From positions 1 through 13,339 of the forward strand of contig CAIJFC010000056.1 in assembly GCA_903819815.1 (NCBI GenBank): DNA of 13,339 nucleotides. Direction: 5' to 3'. Of the stretch, positions 6,941 to 13,333 are shown one piece after another. Positions within the stretch are counted from its first letter, which is position 1. Each line of letters opens with the position of its first letter. Below the pieces are notes generated by a model that saw only the letters and a program-made list of their open reading frames with translations, was not told where the DNA came from and did not search any database. The DNA is from an uncultured Bacteroidota bacterium (GTDB lineage Bacteria; Bacteroidota; Bacteroidia; Flavobacteriales; Flavobacteriaceae). The position numbers and the translations under genes are program-made.

Positions 6941-8344
6941 ATGCTTAATTCTCCCTTATTAAGAATTTTTTCGACACTCATTTTTCTTTCCTTACTATCT
7001 TGTAACAAAGATTTTAAGAAGGACGATTATAGAGCCTATTTTGGTGGAGAAGTACTAAATCCAACCAATAGATATATTTATTTTTCTAAAGATGGCGTTG
7101 TTATAGATACTATCCCGCTTCAAAAGGACAATACGTTTTTCGTTCAATTTGACTCTTTAGCGCCAGGGATGTACACTTTCAAGCACGATCCCGAATACCA
7201 ATATGTCTATTTTGATAAAAATGACAGTATTATGGTTCGTTTAAATTCAAACAATTTTGATGAATCTATAATTTTTTGTGGTCGCGGAGATGCAAAAAAT
7301 AACTACTTGATGGAGGCGTATTTAAAAGACGAAGCCGAAAAAGAAAAAATGTTTGATGTTTTTGATTATGATTTAGCAAAATTTAATGCCGTTATCGACT
7401 CTACCTACAATAAAAATAAGAAAAGCTATTTAAGTCACAAAAAAGACATTAACTGGAGTCCGAAATTTGATTTATTTGCGAAAGCAGAATTAGATTTTAA
7501 TTATTATTCAAAAAAAGAGTTGTATCCAATTATTCATAAAATAAGAACTGACGAAGATCTTTATGAAAAGTTGCCAAAGAAATATTACAGTTATAGAAAG
7601 AACATCGACTTTAATAACGTGGAATTGTCGACTTATACTCCATTTGTACATTATTTATCTCATTTATTGAATAATTTAGGTTCGGTGAAATACCACAATC
7701 ATTTTTCTGAGGTTGATTTAGCATTGACTACCAATATCAACAAACTAAATGTTGCTGATACTTTAATTAAAAATGAAAAAGTAAAAAATAGCATTCTAAA
7801 TAATATTGCTTTTTCTTATCTTTTAGAAGATCAAAATATGGTGAACAACCAAAAGTTTTTGGATATTTATAGAAAATACTCTACCGATAATAGTAGTAAA
7901 AACGAGATTTTAAAAATAGAAAACGCGATTCAGCTTTTAAAAGTTGGGAATCAATTGCCAGAGGTTAAATTGGTTGATAAAGCTGGAGCTACTATTTCAT
8001 CTAATTCTATAATGAATAAAAAGACGGTACTATTTTTCTGGACCAAAGAGGCGTTAACTCATTTAGCTGCAGCACATAAAAAGGTTTTGGCTTTTAAATT
8101 ACAGCATAGGGAATACCAATATATCGCGGTTAATTTAGATGAAGATCAAAAAAACTGGATTGATTTATTAGGGAATTATAAATTTGAGGGAATTAAAGAA
8201 TACCGTTGTGCCAATTTTGAAGAAGTAAAAAACAAATGGGCAATTACCAAAATTCATAGGACTATGATTTTAGATGGAAATGGTAAAATAAAAGATGCTT
8301 TTACCAACCTATTTGAAGTGAAATTTGAAGATAAAATGAAATAA
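6941..8344 (+). CDS. Lipoprotein with thioredoxin-like C-terminus lacking CXXC
   Basis: A 467-residue predicted envelope lipoprotein. A short charged start, a hydrophobic core (residues 8-20) and the lipobox LLSC put the lipidated Cys at 21. Residues about 30-115 are beta-rich, resembling the N-terminal region (DUF4369-like) found before TlpA domains in Bacteroidetes. Residues 120-330 are helical and Lys/Asp-rich. Residues about 336-467 follow the TlpA/AhpC thioredoxin order: GNQLPEVKLVDKAG, then KKTVLFFW, then QYIAVNLDEDQKNW, then MILDGNGKIKDAF. The segment after the conserved Trp367 reads TKEALTHL, so both redox cysteines are absent. The usual cis-proline stretch is ITKIHRTM, without proline. 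It is therefore unlikely to be an oxidoreductase; a binding or scaffold role is possible. It is divergent from the ABC-F gene and has its own terminator. Confidence 0.85.
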   Translation: MLNSPLLRIFSTLIFLSLLSCNKDFKKDDYRAYFGGEVLNPTNRYIYFSKDGVVIDTIPLQKDNTFFVQFDSLAPGMYTFKHDPEYQYVYFDKNDSIMVRLNSNNFDESIIFCGRGDAKNNYLMEAYLKDEAEKEKMFDVFDYDLAKFNAVIDSTYNKNKKSYLSHKKDINWSPKFDLFAKAELDFNYYSKKELYPIIHKIRTDEDLYEKLPKKYYSYRKNIDFNNVELSTYTPFVHYLSHLLNNLGSVKYHNHFSEVDLALTTNINKLNVADTLIKNEKVKNSILNNIAFSYLLEDQNMVNNQKFLDIYRKYSTDNSSKNEILKIENAIQLLKVGNQLPEVKLVDKAGATISSNSIMNKKTVLFFWTKEALTHLAAAHKKVLAFKLQHREYQYIAVNLDEDQKNWIDLLGNYKFEGIKEYRCANFEEVKNKWAITKIHRTMILDGNGKIKDAFTNLFEVKFEDKMK

Positions 8345-8376
8345 AAAAAGCGGTTCTATTAACAGTGCCGCTTTTT
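8345..8376 (+). terminator. Rho-independent terminator after the lipoprotein gene
   Basis: AAAAAGCGG (8345-8353) pairs with CCGCTTTTT (8368-8376) around a 14-nt loop and continues as a T-run. It begins immediately after the stop codon. Confidence 0.88.
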
Positions 8377-8425
8377 TTTATGATTAAAAACCTAACTATT
8401 TGATTATAATTAAATTTAAAAAAAC

Positions 8426-8544
8426 TTTACCACGAATTTTCTAATTTTTCTATTTAACTTTTTGATTTAATTCGTCCCGAGAATTCGGGACTATCAAAGA
8501 TGAACTTTTGCGTTTGTTTTAGATATTCGAGAATTCGTGGTAAA
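8426..8544. repeat. 119-bp element with 13-bp terminal inverted repeats (MITE-like)
   Basis: The ends are perfect inverted repeats: TTTACCACGAATT (8426-8438) and AATTCGTGGTAAA (8532-8544). An internal hairpin GTCCCGA (8474-8480) / TCGGGAC (8485-8491) with loop GAAT lies near the middle. The element is flanked by AAAAAAC on both sides (8419-8425 and 8545-8551), which could be a target-site duplication, although the A-runs make this weak. No open frame inside encodes anything recognisable. It occupies the gap between the lipoprotein terminator and the transaldolase stop. Read on the minus strand, the outer stem is followed by a T-rich stretch, so it might also act at the 3' end of the transaldolase message. 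Confidence 0.6.
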
Positions 8545-8586
8545 AAAAAACAATTTTTATTATTATATGCAACGGGTTAAAACCTA

Positions 8587-9243
8587 TTATTTATTTCCTT
8601 TTTCAAAATCGGCGATAAACTGAGCCAAGCCAATATCAGTTAAAGGATGTTTTAACAATCCAAGAATTGCAGAAAGCGGCCCTGTCATTACATCGGCACC
8701 TATTTTAGCACAATTCACAATGTGCATCGTGTGACGAACTGAAGCCGCTAGAATTTGCGTTTCAAAACCATAGTTATCATATATCAATCGGATTTCTTCA
8801 ATTAAAGCCAATCCATCGGTAGAAATATCATCTAATCTACCTACGAAAGGCGATACATAGGTTGCTCCAGCTTTAGCAGCTAAAATTGCTTGTCCGGCAG
8901 AAAAAACTAAAGTGACATTGGTTTTAATTCCTTTATCAGAGAAATACTTACACGCCATAATCCCCTCTTTTGTCATTGGTAATTTCACGACTATTTGAGG
9001 ATGTAAATCAACTAATTCCTCTCCTTCGCGAATCATTCCATCATAATCTAAAGCGTTTACTTCGGCACTAACATCGCCATAAACGCTATTGCAAATGTCG
9101 ACGTAATGTTTCAGAATATTATTTTTTCCAGTAATTCCCTCTTTTGCCATTAATGACGGATTGGTAGTCACACCATCAAGAACACCTAATGCTTGTGCTG
9201 CTTTAATCTCGGTTAAGTTGGCAGTATCAATAAAAAACTTCAT
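8587..9243 (-). CDS. tal: Transaldolase (short, FSA-like subfamily)
   Basis: A class I aldolase-fold enzyme of the non-oxidative pentose phosphate pathway that transfers a dihydroxyacetone unit between sugar phosphates. The 218 residues place it in the short subfamily shared with fructose-6-phosphate aldolase (Fsa). The Schiff-base Lys is Lys87 in VVKLPMT; TTNPS is at 26-30, and SPFVGRLDD at 131-139. Two positions favour transaldolase over Fsa: Glu61 in SAEV, where Fsa has Gln, and Phe133, where Fsa has Tyr. It starts at ATG 9243, 37 bp after the stop of the upstream SDR gene. No TAnnTTTG box is visible in the gap, so it is probably cotranscribed with that gene. Confidence 0.93.
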   Translation of the reverse strand: MKFFIDTANLTEIKAAQALGVLDGVTTNPSLMAKEGITGKNNILKHYVDICNSVYGDVSAEVNALDYDGMIREGEELVDLHPQIVVKLPMTKEGIMACKYFSDKGIKTNVTLVFSAGQAILAAKAGATYVSPFVGRLDDISTDGLALIEEIRLIYDNYGFETQILAASVRHTMHIVNCAKIGADVMTGPLSAILGLLKHPLTDIGLAQFIADFEKGNK

Positions 9244-9280
9244 AATTGAGTGATTTAAATATTATTTAATTGACGCTAAG

Positions 9281-10084
9281 TTACAATTTATAATGATTCA
9301 TTACCATTTTTTCATAGACTTTATCAGGTAATATTCTCTTTAAAACAATAGAAAATTTTTGAACAAAACTGCCCACTTTATAGTGGATTTTTGGATTGTT
9401 GGTATTGATAATATCATATATAGCTTCCGCCATTTCAATAGGATTATTTCCACTATCTACATGATCGTTCATCATTTTTAGGATTGAACCGTAGGAGTTT
9501 TCATAATCCGAACCTTTTATTACAGGGGCATGAAAACGTCCGGCAGCAATATTGGTCGCATAATCTCCTGGCGCAACATTAGTAATATTGATCCCAAATG
9601 GTTTTACTTCCATACTTAACGATTCGGTAATTAATTCTAACGCCCCTTTTGATGCAGAATAAATACCGCGATACGGTAATCCCATATATCCCGCAATAGA
9701 AGTGATATTGATAATTAAACCAGCTCTTTGAGCGCGCATTTGAGGCAAAACGGCTTTCATCACTTCTATAGGTCCAAAAAAATTCGTTTCGAAATTATTT
9801 TTGATTTCTTGAGATGGGATTTCTTCAATTGGTCCTGTAATTCCGACACCGGCATTATTAATTACAATATCAATCGTTCCGGAAAGCGCTATTATTTTAG
9901 TAACTGCATTTTGGATTGATTCCGTATTTCGAACGTCTAATTCAAGTAAAGGAAAAACAGCGTTTTTAACTTTATCAGGGTTTCTGCTGGTTCCATAAAC
10001 GATGAAACCTTTATAATGCAAAAACTCACCAATAGATTTACCTATTCCAGATGAAGCGCCGGTAATTAAAACTACTTTATTCAT
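9281..10084 (-). CDS. Short-chain dehydrogenase/reductase (classical SDR)
   Basis: A cytoplasmic NAD(P)-dependent oxidoreductase; the substrate is unknown. All classical SDR elements are visible in 267 residues: the cofactor motif TGASSGIG (8-15), Asp50 in LELDV for adenine binding, NNAG (76-79), Asn101, Ser129 and the YSASK pair Tyr142/Lys146. Ser33-Arg34 after the second strand (GTSRN) suggests NADP(H) preference. The C-terminal VGSFVQKFSIVLKRILPDKVYEKMV is basic and amphipathic, as in SDRs acting on lipid-like substrates, but this is only suggestive. It starts at ATG 10084. A near-match TATATTTA lies upstream as a possible -7 box. The gene lies upstream of tal on the same strand. Confidence 0.92.
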   Translation of the reverse strand: MNKVVLITGASSGIGKSIGEFLHYKGFIVYGTSRNPDKVKNAVFPLLELDVRNTESIQNAVTKIIALSGTIDIVINNAGVGITGPIEEIPSQEIKNNFETNFFGPIEVMKAVLPQMRAQRAGLIINITSIAGYMGLPYRGIYSASKGALELITESLSMEVKPFGINITNVAPGDYATNIAAGRFHAPVIKGSDYENSYGSILKMMNDHVDSGNNPIEMAEAIYDIINTNNPKIHYKVGSFVQKFSIVLKRILPDKVYEKMVMNHYKL

Positions 10085-10151
10085 AAACGAATTGTTTTAG
10101 AATGTAAATATAGTTAATTCTGATATTTAGAAAAATGAAAGTTCAAAATTA

Positions 10152-10209
10152 GTCCCGATTGCAGTGAAAATCCCACGCTTTTTGGCGTGGATTGTAGCGG
10201 AAAGCGGGT
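10152..10209. repeat. Hairpin-type intergenic repeat element
   Basis: Outer arms CCCG (10154-10157) and CGGG (10205-10208) enclose an inner stem CCACGC (10173-10178) / GCGTGG (10185-10190) with a TTTTTG loop, extended past a bulged C by AAT/ATT. Between the stems lie two related single-stranded segments, TTGCAGTGAAA and TTGTAGCGGAAAG. From memory, similar arrangements recur between genes in Flavobacterium genomes; I could not check this. There is no T-run, so it is not a plain terminator. It lies between the ffs terminator and the SDR gene. Confidence 0.5.
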
Positions 10210-10243
10210 GTGAAAGCGATTGAAAGTTGAATCGATTTACTCC

Positions 10244-10270
10244 AAAAAAAAATCCTCCAAAAGGAAGATT
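10244..10270 (-). terminator. Rho-independent terminator downstream of ffs
   Basis: On the minus strand AAUCUUCC pairs with GGAGGAUU (one U-G pair) around a UUUU loop (10270-10251), and the stem runs directly into a U-tract to 10244. It lies about 15 nt past the SRP RNA stem. The complementary strand has no T-run, so it acts on the minus strand only. Confidence 0.85.
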
Positions 10271-10284
10271 ACTTTATTAAAAAA

Positions 10285-10377
10285 GGCAAGCGGCCTACAT
10301 CGCATCGCTCAACCACGGACCCTTGCTACGTTCCCATCCTGGGGGATTTTGCAGGAGCAGATCGTGTAGGACTTGCC
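10285..10377 (-). ncRNA. ffs: Signal recognition particle RNA, small bacterial (4.5S) type
   Basis: The RNA partner of Ffh in co-translational targeting of membrane and secreted proteins. On the minus strand the ends pair as GGCAAG (10377-10372) with CTTGCC (10290-10285), then CCTACA with TGTAGG, giving the long closing helix. The apex carries the domain IV signature: CAGG, then AUG-GGAA-CGU with a GGAA tetraloop (10334-10331), then AGCA on the opposite side and a CCC/GGG stem below. The length of about 95 nt fits the small type without an Alu domain. Ends are set from the helix; the mature ends could differ by a few bases. It is preceded by a perfect promoter and followed by a terminator, so it is a single-gene unit. 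The overlapping 100-codon reading frame on this strand is spurious. Confidence 0.93.
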
Positions 10378-10378
10378 G

Positions 10379-10408
10379 TTGCAAATATACAATAAATTTG
10401 TATTTTTG
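10379..10408 (+). promoter_or_regulatory. Promoter of the glutaminyl-peptide cyclotransferase gene
   Basis: TTG (10379-10381), 19 nt, then TATTTTTG (10401-10408) on the plus strand, the same design as the ffs promoter read the other way. It predicts a 5' leader of about 50 nt before the ATG at 10464. The two promoters occupy one imperfect palindrome (10378-10412). Confidence 0.8.
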
Positions 10409-10411
10409 CAA
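10382..10411 (-). promoter_or_regulatory. Promoter of ffs
   Basis: On the minus strand, TTG (10411-10409), 19 nt, then TATATTTG (10389-10382) is a perfect Bacteroidetes promoter. It places the start of transcription within a few bases of the 5' end of the SRP RNA helix. It interleaves with the plus-strand promoter of the cyclotransferase gene. Confidence 0.88.
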
Positions 10412-10463
10412 CTCAATTATATAAACTTTTGTGTTGTAACGTTTCTCACAAATAAAAATCATT

Positions 10464-11513
10464 ATGAAAAAACACAACTTTCTCTCCATCATTTTATTAG
10501 GCGCAATTATAGTTAGTTGCAACGGTTCAAAATCGGCAACTGAAAAGTATTTTAGTTTTGACGAAAGCAAATTTAAAAGTGAATACAACAATGACAATAA
10601 TATTTCGTTGCGTTTATTAAATGGTGAAAATAAACAAATTGACAGTATTGTTTACTTTGTAAATGATAAGAATGTTGGTTCAAAAAAGAATTTAGACCCT
10701 CTTACATTTAGCTTGAAGAATCAAAAGTTAGGGTATCAAAATTTGAAGGCCTTGGTTTATTTTGAAGGTGAAAACCAAGAAATAAGCTCACGAGTAGAAT
10801 TGGTTTCGAATGTCACTCCAAAGCTATTGAACTTTAAAATTGTAAATACTTATCCTCACGACACCTCATCGTTTACCGAAGGTTTAGAGTTTTTTAGAGA
10901 TACTTTATATGAAGGAACGGGACTTCGTGGATTTTCAAAATTATTGAAAACCGATTATAAAACGGGTAAAATTTACAAGTCTTTAAAATTAGAAGATCAA
11001 GATTTTGGGGAAGGAATTACCTTTATCAACAACCAATTATTCCAATTAACTTGGGAAGAAAAAAAGGGGTTTATTTACAACGTCGATACTTGGAAAGTGG
11101 AAAAAACATTTGCCTATGATAAACCAATTGAGGGCTGGGGAATGACCAATGATGGAAAAGTGATTTATCAATCGGATGGGACAGAGAAAATTTGGAAGAT
11201 GAATCCGGCAAATCAAAAAATGATTGATTATGTGAATGTATATTCTGGAAGCAGCAAGATAAAAAGCGTTAATGAATTGGAATACATCAACGGAAAAATT
11301 TATTGTAATATTTGGCAAAAAGACGCTATTGCGGTGGTAAATCCTGAGAATGGTAAAGTAGAAGGAATAATTAATTTGGCTAGCTTACGCAAATTTATAA
11401 AATACAAAGAAGCCGAAGTATTGAATGGTATTGCCTACAATCCTAAGACGAAAACTATTTTTGTGACTGGAAAAAAATGGGAGAAACTATTTGAAATTTC
11501 TGTTTCTGAATAA
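10464..11513 (+). CDS. Glutaminyl-peptide cyclotransferase (plant/bacterial type), lipoprotein
   Basis: Glutamine cyclotransferases convert N-terminal glutamine of peptides to pyroglutamate with loss of ammonia. Residues about 123-347 fit the five-bladed propeller type (as in papaya and Xanthomonas): YPHDTSSFTEGLEF with Glu139 in FTEGL as the likely catalytic acid, LYEGTGLRGFS, FGEGITFINNQLFQLTW, EGWGMTNDG, VNELEYINGKIYCNIW and NGIAYNPKTKTIFVTGKKW. The N-terminus is a lipoprotein signal, with a hydrophobic core and lipobox IVSC giving lipidated Cys19. The enzyme is therefore predicted to be anchored in the envelope. Residues about 28-118 form an extra beta-rich, Ig-like region not needed for the propeller; it may be a spacer or binding domain. 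It is monocistronic, sharing a promoter palindrome with ffs and ending in a strong terminator. Confidence 0.92.
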   Translation: MKKHNFLSIILLGAIIVSCNGSKSATEKYFSFDESKFKSEYNNDNNISLRLLNGENKQIDSIVYFVNDKNVGSKKNLDPLTFSLKNQKLGYQNLKALVYFEGENQEISSRVELVSNVTPKLLNFKIVNTYPHDTSSFTEGLEFFRDTLYEGTGLRGFSKLLKTDYKTGKIYKSLKLEDQDFGEGITFINNQLFQLTWEEKKGFIYNVDTWKVEKTFAYDKPIEGWGMTNDGKVIYQSDGTEKIWKMNPANQKMIDYVNVYSGSSKIKSVNELEYINGKIYCNIWQKDAIAVVNPENGKVEGIINLASLRKFIKYKEAEVLNGIAYNPKTKTIFVTGKKWEKLFEISVSE

Positions 11514-11526
11514 CGATATAAAATAA

Positions 11527-11558
11527 AAAAACCGTCTTGTTTTCACAAGACGGTTTTT
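11527..11558. terminator. Bidirectional terminator between convergent genes
   Basis: A perfect 10-bp stem ACCGTCTTGT (11531-11540) / ACAAGACGGT (11545-11554) with loop TTTC is flanked by an A-run on the left and a T-run on the right. It can thus serve both the cyclotransferase gene (plus) and the rhodopsin gene (minus, whose stop is 18 bp away). Confidence 0.93.
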
Positions 11559-11575
11559 ATATGTCAAGGACCTAC

Positions 11576-12346
11576 TTAATCTTTTTGAGATTTTAGAGCC
11601 AAGTTGTAAATTACAAGTCCAAATCCAATTTTGTTAATTGCATCTGCGATGTTGTAAACTACATCAACACTTCCTTTTCCAACCATTGATGAGTACCATC
11701 CTTCAGTTCCTAACATGTATCCTAATGGATAGATAGCCCAACCTACTAGTACGAACCAACATAAAATTTTGTGTGCAGCTAATACATTTCCTCCAGCAGC
11801 AGCAGCTAATTTAGAAGCACTTCCGAACCAGATTTCATAAGCGATTAAGAAATAAGCAGCACCTGAAATTCCTCCCCATAAAGCCGCTTGGTCAGAGTAA
11901 ACTGTTTCTCCTAAGTAACCTGTAACTAACATCACTACTGATAAGAAAATCATTTTCCATAGTAAATCAGTTTTTGCACCAGCAACTTTAAGTATCAAGA
12001 AAAACTCAACACACATTAATGGCACTGTTAATACCCAATCCACATATCGGAAGAATGTTGGCGAAGCTTCGCGAAGAATATTTGCATCAGTCGACAGCAC
12101 TCCTCCAACGTAGGCATTCATTGACCAATACTCTTTCATGTAGAAATAGTGTACTGCAGCAATAAAGGTAATTAAACCTGATACTAATACAGAAGTACGC
12201 CACTTTTTATCAAATTGATTTAATGATAAAAAGAAAAATGCAGATGCAGCCATCATAGCCATACATCCAACAAAGAAAGTGAATCCTACATAATCAGTAG
12301 ATGCAAGCTTTCCAGTCAAACTTGGAATAAACATAAAATTTGTCAT
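11576..12346 (-). CDS. Proteorhodopsin, light-driven proton pump, green type
   Basis: A seven-helix retinal protein of the inner membrane that pumps protons outward in light. Of its 256 residues, the helix C stretch RYVDWVLTVPLMCVEFF gives Arg100, Asp103 (proton acceptor), Thr107 and Glu114 (proton donor). This is the DTE set of proton pumps, not the NDQ set of sodium pumps or the NTQ set of chloride pumps. Lys239 in DAINKIGFG is the retinal Schiff-base Lys, with Asp235 as second counterion. His66 in helix B corresponds to proteorhodopsin His75. The spectral-tuning position is Met111, as in other flavobacterial proteins and consistent with green absorption. Codons look more selective than in the neighbouring blh, suggesting strong expression. 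It is divergent from blh, with an operator-like inverted repeat over its promoter. Confidence 0.97.
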   Translation of the reverse strand: MTNFMFIPSLTGKLASTDYVGFTFFVGCMAMMAASAFFFLSLNQFDKKWRTSVLVSGLITFIAAVHYFYMKEYWSMNAYVGGVLSTDANILREASPTFFRYVDWVLTVPLMCVEFFLILKVAGAKTDLLWKMIFLSVVMLVTGYLGETVYSDQAALWGGISGAAYFLIAYEIWFGSASKLAAAAGGNVLAAHKILCWFVLVGWAIYPLGYMLGTEGWYSSMVGKGSVDVVYNIADAINKIGFGLVIYNLALKSQKD

Positions 12347-12369
12347 AATAAAAATTGGTTAAATTAATT

Positions 12370-12401
12370 TTGTTTAACCAAAAGTAATAAAAGTTAAACA
12401 A
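12370..12401. promoter_or_regulatory. Operator-like inverted repeat over the rhodopsin promoter
   Basis: TTGTTTAAC (12370-12378) and GTTAAACAA (12393-12401) are perfect 9-nt inverted arms separated by 14 nt. The putative rhodopsin -7 box lies between them. A second copy of the same design lies 43 bp away, next to blh. Confidence 0.6.
12379..12386 (-). promoter_or_regulatory. Promoter -7 box of the rhodopsin gene
   Basis: TACTTTTG on the minus strand matches TAnnTTTG and ends 33 nt before the ATG. The nearest TTG upstream is only 12 nt away, inside the inverted repeat, and nothing fits at about 19 nt. The promoter therefore looks non-standard and perhaps activator-dependent. Confidence 0.6.
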
Positions 12402-12412
12402 TAAAAAAAATT

Positions 12413-12444
12413 TTGTTTAATTTTTTTTTATTATTTTTAGACAA
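12413..12444. promoter_or_regulatory. Second operator-like inverted repeat, upstream of blh
   Basis: TTGTTTAA (12413-12420) and TTAGACAA (12437-12444) are inverted arms matching at 7 of 8 positions, 16 nt apart, exactly the geometry of the copy at 12370-12401. A weak -7 candidate TATTTTTA (12432-12439) overlaps the right arm, 16 nt after the TTG of the left arm, and would serve blh. Confidence 0.5.
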
Positions 12445-12460
12445 TAATTAAAAAACGACT

Positions 12461-13333
12461 ATGAAATATTTCAATTTCGCAATAGTAGCAAGCTTTTTTT
12501 GTTTGTGGCTTGATTCTTTACTATCAAATAATGCTCAAATAATTGTTGGTTTTATTTTGATTTTAACGTTTGGAATTCTTCATGGCGCAAACGATTTACT
12601 TCTAATTAAGAAAATAGATATTAATAAGGAGCAAATATCATTTCAAAAAACACTACTCTATTATATAATAGTCGTTGGTTTAGGATCGCTATTATTTTGG
12701 ATAATTCCTTGGTTTGCTCTTTTACTCTTTATTATTGTAAGTGGTTATCATTTTGGTGAACAACAATGGGAAAATTTAGAAAAAAGTTCACTGTTCAAGG
12801 TATTCGAATTTACTTATGGTTTATTTATTCTAATGTTACTTTTTATTTTTCACATTGAAGAAGTTCAAGAAGTAATACAAAATATTACCTCTGTGCTTGT
12901 TCCAGAAAGTTATTTTATTGTTGGATTAGCAATAAATATAGTAGCATTAGTAGCTCTTGGAATATATTATTCTACAAAATTAATAGAATTCAAAAACCGA
13001 GTTTTATTAGAAACTTTCTATTTAATAGTTTTCGCAGTACTATTTCGGGTTTCTAGTTTGATCTGGGGGTTTGCCATTTATTTTATCATTTGGCACAGTA
13101 TCCCTTCAATTATTAATCAAATTAAATATTTGAACGGAGAATTTAATAAGAAGAATTTTTGGAAATATATTAAATCAGCATTTGTTTATTGGCTAATTTC
13201 ATTAATTGGAATTGCTATATTGTATTTATTATTTAAAGATGTCAAAATATTTAATGCTTTATTTTTCTCTTTCTTGGCAGCAATAACATTTCCGCATGTA
13301 TTAGTAATTTATATTTTATTCAAAAAGAAATAA
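12461..13333 (+). CDS. blh: Brp/Blh-family beta-carotene 15,15'-dioxygenase
   Basis: A membrane enzyme expected to cleave beta-carotene centrally into two retinal molecules, the chromophore of the adjacent rhodopsin. It has 290 residues and at least seven hydrophobic segments. Family motifs are GILHGANDL with His41 and Asp45, SGYHFGEQQW with His97, WHSIPS with His212, and TFPHVLV with His279. In characterised marine Blh, four His residues were reported as iron ligands, two of them spaced by four in an HxxxH. Here the second of that pair is Ser216, so the metal site may differ; His279 might compensate. Divergence from the rhodopsin gene supports the assignment. AT-rich, ATA-containing codon use contrasts with the rhodopsin gene and fits low expression. 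The stop lies 6 bp before the window end. Confidence 0.88.
   Translation: MKYFNFAIVASFFCLWLDSLLSNNAQIIVGFILILTFGILHGANDLLLIKKIDINKEQISFQKTLLYYIIVVGLGSLLFWIIPWFALLLFIIVSGYHFGEQQWENLEKSSLFKVFEFTYGLFILMLLFIFHIEEVQEVIQNITSVLVPESYFIVGLAINIVALVALGIYYSTKLIEFKNRVLLETFYLIVFAVLFRVSSLIWGFAIYFIIWHSIPSIINQIKYLNGEFNKKNFWKYIKSAFVYWLISLIGIAILYLLFKDVKIFNALFFSFLAAITFPHVLVIYILFKKK

Noticed and set aside
8587..9243. Fructose-6-phosphate aldolase (Fsa) instead of transaldolase
   Set aside because: Glu61 and Phe133 occupy positions where Fsa has Gln and Tyr, favouring transaldolase, although the fold and length are shared.
10295..10597. 100-codon minus-strand reading frame across the ffs region
   Set aside because: It overlaps the SRP RNA, both promoters and the start of the cyclotransferase gene, and its translation has no recognisable domain.
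11576..12346. Sodium-pumping (NDQ) or chloride-pumping (NTQ) flavobacterial rhodopsin
   Set aside because: The helix C residues are Asp103, Thr107 and Glu114, the proton-pump set.
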